NCBI GenBank assembly: GCA_014084085.1 | Contig: NPFB01000034.1 | Location: 4,682 to 68,681 of the forward strand | Direction: 5' to 3' | DNA from: Hondaea fermentalgiana | Lineage: Eukaryota > Sar > Bigyra > Thraustochytrida > Thraustochytriidae | DNA: 64,000 nt | Shown: positions 58,462 to 64,000 of the stretch, piece after piece | Position numbering within the stretch: position 1 is the stretch's first letter | Layout of the letters: every line of letters starts with the position of its first letter | The notes under the pieces: model-generated | The model's input: the letters and a program-made list of their open reading frames with translations, nothing else | Databases searched by the model: none | Told to the model about the DNA's origin: nothing | Translations under genes and position numbers: made by a program

Positions 58462-61400
58462 ATGTCGGACAAGACAAATGTTCTGATCCTGTACGGCTCA
58501 GAAACCGGAAACGCAGAGTCCATTGCCGAAGGCTTGTACGAGGCAAGTGGAGAAAATGGCTTTGCAGGAGTTCTTGCACCCCTGGACGACTACAAAAAGG
58601 TCGGCTTCGAATCTGCTTCGTTGGTCCTCATTGTGACGTCAACGACGGGCAATGGAGAGCCCCCACGCAACGCCGATAAGTTTTACCGCTTCTTGCGACG
58701 ACGATCGCACCCGGATGGCTTCCTGGCGGACAAGTCTTTTGCGGTGCTTGGCCTCGGCGACACTAATTACGACCAGTTCTGCTGGGTCGCGAAACGAGTC
58801 GACGCGCGCATGGAGCAGCTCGGTGCGAAACGGATTCTTCCACTTGCGTGCGCAGATGAGGGCACCGATTTGGAAAAAACGGTGGAGCCTTGGCGCTTGG
58901 GCATTTGGGATGTGCTCCGCGCGTATCTCGCCGAGGGCCCTGCGCCCGTAGACAACGGCAATAACAATGCAAACGTATCCCAGGAGGACGCAGGGAATGC
59001 CAGCGGCGAACCTTCTGGCGCGAGTCGCGCAGAAGAAAGTGCCCGTGCCAAAGCGCCGAAAGGCAGCCCGTCGGCCCCGACGGCTTCGCCTACACCCACG
59101 TCTGAGTCATCACAGCTTCCTGTGGCTTCCGCTTCTGCGGCGCAAACTGCCACGCCACGCGGCGAAGACAGTGCCGAGACTTCGCACGGGCCAACAAAAG
59201 ACATGCTTATTATGTACGGCTCGGAAACAGGCAATGCGGAAGCCATTGCAACAGATCTGCACGGCAAAGCTTCAGCGCATGGCTTCAACTCGCGACTTGC
59301 AGAGATGAACGCATTCAAAGAGTGCAAGCTAGTCGAGCAAGAACTTGCCCTATTTGTAGTTTCGACGACGGGCAACGGCGAACCACCACGCAATGCCGAC
59401 GCCTGTTGGCGTTTTTTGCGGCGGCGAACGCAGCCGCAGGACCTGCTGCAGGGAATGCAGTATGCGGTTCTTGCGCTTGGAGACACGAATTACGACCAGT
59501 TCTGCCATGCCGGGAAACGCGTCGACAAGCGACTAGCGGAGCTTGGTGCTGCGCGCATTCTCAATGTTGCGTGCGCTGATGAAGGCACTGGACTCGAGCA
59601 AGTGGTGGAGCCGTGGAAGGTGAATATTTGGGAGGCACTTGCTGCAAAGGTGTCTGGCGCCAAGGCGGGCCCGGCAGATGAGAACCTTTCTCGTCAATCG
59701 ATTGCGGAAGACAGCACGCAAGCCGCAGCAAGCTCCGAGGCGTCACCGACTGTCAGTCATGCCGAGAGCAAAGAACCGGCCAAGTCCATTGGAGTCGAGC
59801 AAGAAAATAATTTTCGAGGCGCCTCTTCCACAACAAAGGCAGACGCAAAGACTGCGACGACGGTTGAACCTGGTCGCTTCAGGAACGAAGTTTTCGTCAT
59901 GTATGGTTCGGAAACTGGAAACGGCGAGGCGATCGCGGAGAGGGTGTTTGAGCAGCTGAACGCGGCGCAAACACCAGCGAAGTTGGCCCCGATGAACGAC
60001 TACAAAAAGGTCGGTCTCCTCGATGCCCGTGAGGCGATCTTTATCGTCTCGAGCACTGGCAATGGAGATCCGCCCCGCAATGCAGAGTCCATGATGCGTT
60101 TTATTCGACGGCGCTCACATCCGGAAAATTTGCTGCAGCATTTGCGGTACGCCATTCTGGCTCTTGGCGACACGAACTATGACAACTTTTGTGCCACAGG
60201 TGCCTCTCTTGAGCGCAGACTCACTCAGCTTGGCGCCACGAGATGGCTCGACATGGTTCGCGCAGATGAAGCCGTTGGTCTTGACGAATTCGTCGAGCCG
60301 TGGATTGAAAAGGTGCTTTCGCGGAGTGGGCCAAGCGATGGCGGTTCAAAGAAGGAAGAGCCGGCGTCCAACAGCTTAGCGTCCAGCACGAGGCTTGCGT
60401 CTGGCTCTTCAAAGGCAACGTCGGTTCAAAAGTCCACGAGCGAAACGAAGACATTGGCCGACACAAACCCGACACATGATGCAAGCACGGGAAGTGCTGC
60501 AAGATCGACCATCGTGCAGCCGACTGGGCTTCCTGTCAAGCTTGCTGCTGCAAGCCCCAAGCCGGTCGCTGTTACGACGACCAAGTTAAAATCAGCAACG
60601 CCATCACAGTCCGGGGCAGACACTACGACGACAGGCTGGCGCGAAGCTGGGCCACCCATGACTTTTGAAGACGTGTGCTCATTGTGTTCAGTGGAGGAGC
60701 TGGAGAAAAACACGGTGAGGCCCGGGAATCTTGACGCATGCCTCGCGCGGGTGCGTGTGGTCTCGTCAGAGCCGACTCGCAAGAACTCGGTGTCATCGTT
60801 AGGCTCTGGGTCCTCGGCAACCTCGGGCCAGATCGCGGATACGGGAGGCGCGAATGAGAATCGCCCGCGCATTCGCTCTTTCGCGTCGATGGACTCGCCT
60901 GGAAGTGTTGCAGGGTCGAGCGCATCAAATCCGATCGACGCTGATCTTGTGGAAGCCGAGTACATGTCCAAGGGCGAGGACGTGAAGCGGGTTCTTCGTG
61001 TTTCCCTTGAGCTCAAGTTTCCTGAGTTTCCTGCGCAGTGGAGTCCTGGTGATGCTCTTGGCGTCATTTGTCCCAACCCGGACGTACTCGTCTCCAAGGT
61101 GCTCGGTCGACTTGGTCTTGACGGCAAGACACAAGTTGAGGTGACGACTCGTGCTCGAGGTCCGGCAGGTTCGGCAGCGACTGCAGGTGCGTCGCAGGCG
61201 CAGGAACGACCACTTTTTTCCAATTTGGATCCTGTGACAAGCGTGGAGCAGATCTTTACGTGGGGCGTGGACATGACATCGACGCCTCGCAAATCTTTTT
61301 TTCGAATGCTTTCGGAGCACTGCTCGGATCCATTGGACCGCGCGAGGTTGCGATACCTGAGTTCCCTCAAGGGACGGAGCGTTTTTGTCAAGCTTATTGA

Positions 61401-62436
61401 AGCGCAACAGCTGACGTTGCTCGAAGTCCTTGAGCTCTTTCCCTCGTGCTCACCACCTTTGGAGAGCCTCCTGCATGGGCTTCCCAAGTTGGCGCCGCGT
61501 TTCTATTCGGTGGCGAACTCCCCGCTTGGGTCACAAGGCTATCGCCGCGTGACCTTGGCCATGACCGTGGTGGAGACGGAGATGCTCGGGCGTGACGGTC
61601 GGCAGCGTGTCGTGCACGGGCTGTGCACTTCGTGGATGGAAGGTCTGGCGCGAAAATTGTCACAGCAGCGGCAAGGGCAAGGGCAAGGCGGCGCTGGCGG
61701 CGCGACGGCTTTACCAGGGGCGAGACCGACGCGAGCGCTCGATGCTGTCCTGCGCAAGGTGGGGCGGGCACCTCCTGCGCGGCCTAATCTCCCGCCGCCG
61801 CCGCCCCGCGTGCAGGTATTTTTCCGTAGCTCGTCTGCATTCCACCTGCCGGGCAACGTGGAGATCCCGCTCATCATGATTGGTCCTGGGACGGGCGTGG
61901 CGCCCTTTGTGGGCTTCATCGAGCATCGGCGCCACCTCAAGACCGCTCAGGTTGCCGTGAAGGGCGATCTGTACGAAGGTCATTGGCGTGGGGGGCATGC
62001 GGTACACGCCGAGGATCTTGCGGCAACACTCGAATTTGAGCCCGAGCAGCAGCTTAAAGCCGAGGTGGAGCCAAGTCACCTTTACTACGGCTGTCGATAT
62101 GAGGATCGGGACTTTTTGTTCAAGGACTTCTTGGAGCGCGAGGCCAAGGCCGGCGACGTGCTGGGCTGCTTGCGGTGCGCCTTTTCGCGCGAGGGCGCGG
62201 ACAAGGTCTACGTCCAGCACTTGCTTCGCGCGGACGGCGCAGCGGTGGCGGAGCGCATTTTGCGCCGCGAGGGTTTCATTTATGTCTGCGGCGACGGAAT
62301 GGCTATGGCCAAGGACGTTCACCAGGCTCTCATTGATATTCTCGTGCAACACGGCCGACTCAGCAAGGTCGAGGCCCAGGCCAAGCTCGAGGAGCTCGCA
62401 CAGCGCGGGCGCTACAAGCGCGACATCTGGTCTTGA
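58462..62436 (+). CDS. MTRR-like: Methionine synthase reductase-like protein with three tandem flavodoxin domains
   Basis: 1324 residues from the ATG at 58462. Three flavodoxin domains lie at about 3-158, 247-397 and 476-620. Each keeps the FMN phosphate loop GSETGN, the STGNG(E/D)PPRNA loop and a LGDTNYD(Q/N)FC loop, so each could bind FMN. The C-terminal half is the diflavin reductase module: FEDVCSLC, RFYSVANS (about 1013, FAD site), HGLCTSWMEGL, GPGTGVAPFVGF (about 1141, NADP ribose site), YYGCRYEDRDFL, YVCGDGMAMAKDV and the terminal KRDIWS, which matches the MTRR C-terminus. MTRR passes NADPH electrons through FAD and one FMN to reactivate methionine synthase. Known diflavin reductases have one FMN domain. 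Linkers are Ser/Ala/Thr-rich and flexible. It is cytosolic as far as can be seen; the partner is unknown. Confidence 0.88.
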   Translation: MSDKTNVLILYGSETGNAESIAEGLYEASGENGFAGVLAPLDDYKKVGFESASLVLIVTSTTGNGEPPRNADKFYRFLRRRSHPDGFLADKSFAVLGLGDTNYDQFCWVAKRVDARMEQLGAKRILPLACADEGTDLEKTVEPWRLGIWDVLRAYLAEGPAPVDNGNNNANVSQEDAGNASGEPSGASRAEESARAKAPKGSPSAPTASPTPTSESSQLPVASASAAQTATPRGEDSAETSHGPTKDMLIMYGSETGNAEAIATDLHGKASAHGFNSRLAEMNAFKECKLVEQELALFVVSTTGNGEPPRNADACWRFLRRRTQPQDLLQGMQYAVLALGDTNYDQFCHAGKRVDKRLAELGAARILNVACADEGTGLEQVVEPWKVNIWEALAAKVSGAKAGPADENLSRQSIAEDSTQAAASSEASPTVSHAESKEPAKSIGVEQENNFRGASSTTKADAKTATTVEPGRFRNEVFVMYGSETGNGEAIAERVFEQLNAAQTPAKLAPMNDYKKVGLLDAREAIFIVSSTGNGDPPRNAESMMRFIRRRSHPENLLQHLRYAILALGDTNYDNFCATGASLERRLTQLGATRWLDMVRADEAVGLDEFVEPWIEKVLSRSGPSDGGSKKEEPASNSLASSTRLASGSSKATSVQKSTSETKTLADTNPTHDASTGSAARSTIVQPTGLPVKLAAASPKPVAVTTTKLKSATPSQSGADTTTTGWREAGPPMTFEDVCSLCSVEELEKNTVRPGNLDACLARVRVVSSEPTRKNSVSSLGSGSSATSGQIADTGGANENRPRIRSFASMDSPGSVAGSSASNPIDADLVEAEYMSKGEDVKRVLRVSLELKFPEFPAQWSPGDALGVICPNPDVLVSKVLGRLGLDGKTQVEVTTRARGPAGSAATAGASQAQERPLFSNLDPVTSVEQIFTWGVDMTSTPRKSFFRMLSEHCSDPLDRARLRYLSSLKGRSVFVKLIEAQQLTLLEVLELFPSCSPPLESLLHGLPKLAPRFYSVANSPLGSQGYRRVTLAMTVVETEMLGRDGRQRVVHGLCTSWMEGLARKLSQQRQGQGQGGAGGATALPGARPTRALDAVLRKVGRAPPARPNLPPPPPRVQVFFRSSSAFHLPGNVEIPLIMIGPGTGVAPFVGFIEHRRHLKTAQVAVKGDLYEGHWRGGHAVHAEDLAATLEFEPEQQLKAEVEPSHLYYGCRYEDRDFLFKDFLEREAKAGDVLGCLRCAFSREGADKVYVQHLLRADGAAVAERILRREGFIYVCGDGMAMAKDVHQALIDILVQHGRLSKVEAQAKLEELAQRGRYKRDIWS

Positions 62437-64000
62437 GTTGGCTGGACAGTTATAATCTCCTGATTCAGCCTTGGCCATTTACGCGATTTCTTTGCATTTG
62501 AAAGCGTTCTTGGCGAAGTTTGTGGTGTTAGGTGTGAGCAGCGCGCGTGTTCGGGCCGGAGCCCCTTACCTCATCGTTTTCGAACGGGCTCCGGATTTAG
62601 AAAAGAAAGAAGATGGTTCAGGGGAATATCCAGACCATCATGTCCCTCCCATGCAGATGCTCGTCTGCGACACCTTAAGATGAGACGAGCCTTTGCGACC
62701 GTCGCCCAATTTACAACCATCGCCATCGTCCAATTTACTAGATTTTGTTATTTTTGATAGCAACGCGTGAGCGTAAAGGAGAACTATTTCACAAAGAAGA
62801 ATCAGAGCGCGCGCGCGAGGGAGAGAGAGAGCTTCTGTTCACTGGTGATTACGATCGTGGCCCGTGCATAATTTTTTTTTTCATGAACTGATGCTCATCC
62901 GCGCAGGCCCTTTAGATCTGCCTGTGACGTGCGAAAGGTTGAGAACGAAGAACGAGGACTTCGTGGTGTCCATTGATTGATTCACGTCAATGTCAACATT
63001 ATCGCCTCGTTCATTGCTTTCGCGTCTCCAAGTCCAAGTCGGCCAGTACTCTTTCACATGGAGAGAATCTAGCAGGGGTTATTGTCCGCGTCCACCTTAT
63101 TCACACCTACTCCCCTTAACCTATCTCCCCACAGCATTAAGGCGTGCCACTTTCTAGGGGGGTACACAGGGCACATCCACAGATTCGATTCCGGGATTCG
63201 CTCTCGCAAACGCGCAAGGTAGCCCCCGCCGCCCCGGACGTGAAGCCCAACCGTCCCGCGAGGGAGGGGGCACCGCGCGCGTCGCAGAAAGTGCGGCGGG
63301 AGCGGGGAGCATCTCCAGCCGCTGCCGCGCATCCTGGAGATTCCTTCGCGCGGGCGAGCGCGGCGACGTGAAGTTCGGCCGCGCGCAAGCGATGCGGCTG
63401 CTCCTCGCAGGCGCACGCCGCGGGCGGTCGATCCTCCTCCCCCTCGCGGGCGGCCAGGAAGGAGACGGACCTCGTAGGGCGGCGGCGCGTTCAGGCCCAA
63501 GACGAGAGAAGAGAACGAGTTCTTCTATCTTTCTTGCGATAGTATCGCGATATCGATTCGACCTGGATCTGAGGCCAAGGCGAGGGAGGCCAAGGCGAGG
63601 GCGAGAGGACGACGTCTTGGCAGGCCCAGAAGAAGAAGAAGAAGAAGAACGAGAAGAACGACAACAAGAAGCAGAAGCAGAAGAAGCGCGCTCGTGATCG
63701 AGCATCTGCTGCTGCTGCCTGCAGCGTGCCGTGGCCGTTCGCAGAATCTCGGCCAGACCGCCAAAGCAGTGCGGCGTCGAAAAGCCAAGCCAAGCCAAGC
63801 CAATCTCTTGCACGAGCTCCAAGGTCCAGCAAACAGCCCCTCGCTCCGCGCGCATCCAGACCGGAATCGAGAGCCCGCACCGGCGACGCGGGCGGCTGCG
63901 GCGACCTCCCCGCCCGCGCGCGACGCGGCCTCGAGGCAGGCCGGCCAGGGCAGGCAGGCAGGTGCACGGCGCTCGAGCGAGCGGGCGAGCGAGCGACCGC
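62437..64000. other. Terminal intergenic region, no supported gene
   Basis: 3' flank of the reductase. The first 600 bases are AT-rich with GC/GA dinucleotide runs (62808-62831) and a T9-10 run near 62872. The last 900 bases are GC-rich with overlapping open frames on both strands (CTT/GAA and Ser codon runs near 63628-63690) that show no conserved domain; they may be the 5' side of a gene beyond the window. Confidence 0.5.

Noticed and set aside
63154..63855. 233-codon minus-strand frame near the right edge
   Set aside because: Arg/Ser-rich low complexity with overlapping frames on both strands and no conserved segment.

Overview
The window is nuclear DNA from a eukaryote. It carries about 25 protein-coding genes, densely packed on both strands, most with a single exon and two with short GT-AG introns of 69 to 92 bases. 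Mixed exon structure, spliceosomal (SNRNP40), ESCRT-II (VPS25), ERAD (HRD1) and nucleolar (NOM1, DDX51) genes, tetraspanin and SH2 domains, a ciliary dynein-regulatory-complex protein (DRC9/IQCG) and the GC-rich, polyGln/CAG-rich style suggest a flagellate protist. My best inference is a stramenopile of the thraustochytrid/labyrinthulomycete kind, but no phylogeny was run. No rRNA, convincing tRNA, CRISPR array, transposon or viral element was seen. A 100-base run of N (10596-10695) marks a scaffold gap.

Layout. 1-9.7 kb: ERGIC3-like cargo receptor (-), VPS25 (+), HRD1 ubiquitin ligase (-), two orphan genes. 10-16.3 kb: an SH2 plus TPR protein (+) convergent with a membrane-anchored SAM-domain protein (-). 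17.7-28.8 kb: NOM1 (+), DDX51/Dbp6 helicase (-) and a 1981-residue IQ/EF-hand/WW-like/LRR/ubiquitin-like protein (-). 30.4-38.8 kb: a bZIP factor with an altered DNA-contact residue (+), SNRNP40 (-), a Strawberry-notch helicase with an unusual tail (+), an orphan membrane protein (-). 39-45.5 kb: DUF202 protein (+), tetraspanin-like protein (-), orphan gene (+), HSL-type alpha/beta hydrolase (+). 45.9-54.8 kb: spliced nitronate monooxygenase-like gene (-), GH20 hexosaminidase homologue lacking the catalytic Asp-Glu (-), spliced DRC9 (+), NEK-like kinase (-). 56-62.4 kb: small putative mitochondrial protein (+), PX-domain protein (-), and a methionine synthase reductase-like protein with three tandem flavodoxin domains (+). 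The last 1.5 kb has no recognised gene.

There are no operons. Gene pairs are divergent, convergent or tandem with independent functions. Some themes recur: secretory-pathway and membrane quality control (ERGIC3, HRD1, VPS25, PX protein), ribosome biogenesis (NOM1 and DDX51 are neighbours, convergent) and RNA or chromatin work (SNRNP40, SBNO, bZIP). The most unusual items are the triple-flavodoxin reductase, the apparently catalytically dead GH20 protein, the Asn-to-Ile bZIP, the SH2-TPR fusion and the SBNO protein with PDZ-like, PIP-like and SUMO-interaction-like elements. Many long open frames in GC-rich intergenic DNA start without ATG and overlap on all frames; they were treated as noise. 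Starts given here are always ATG codons.
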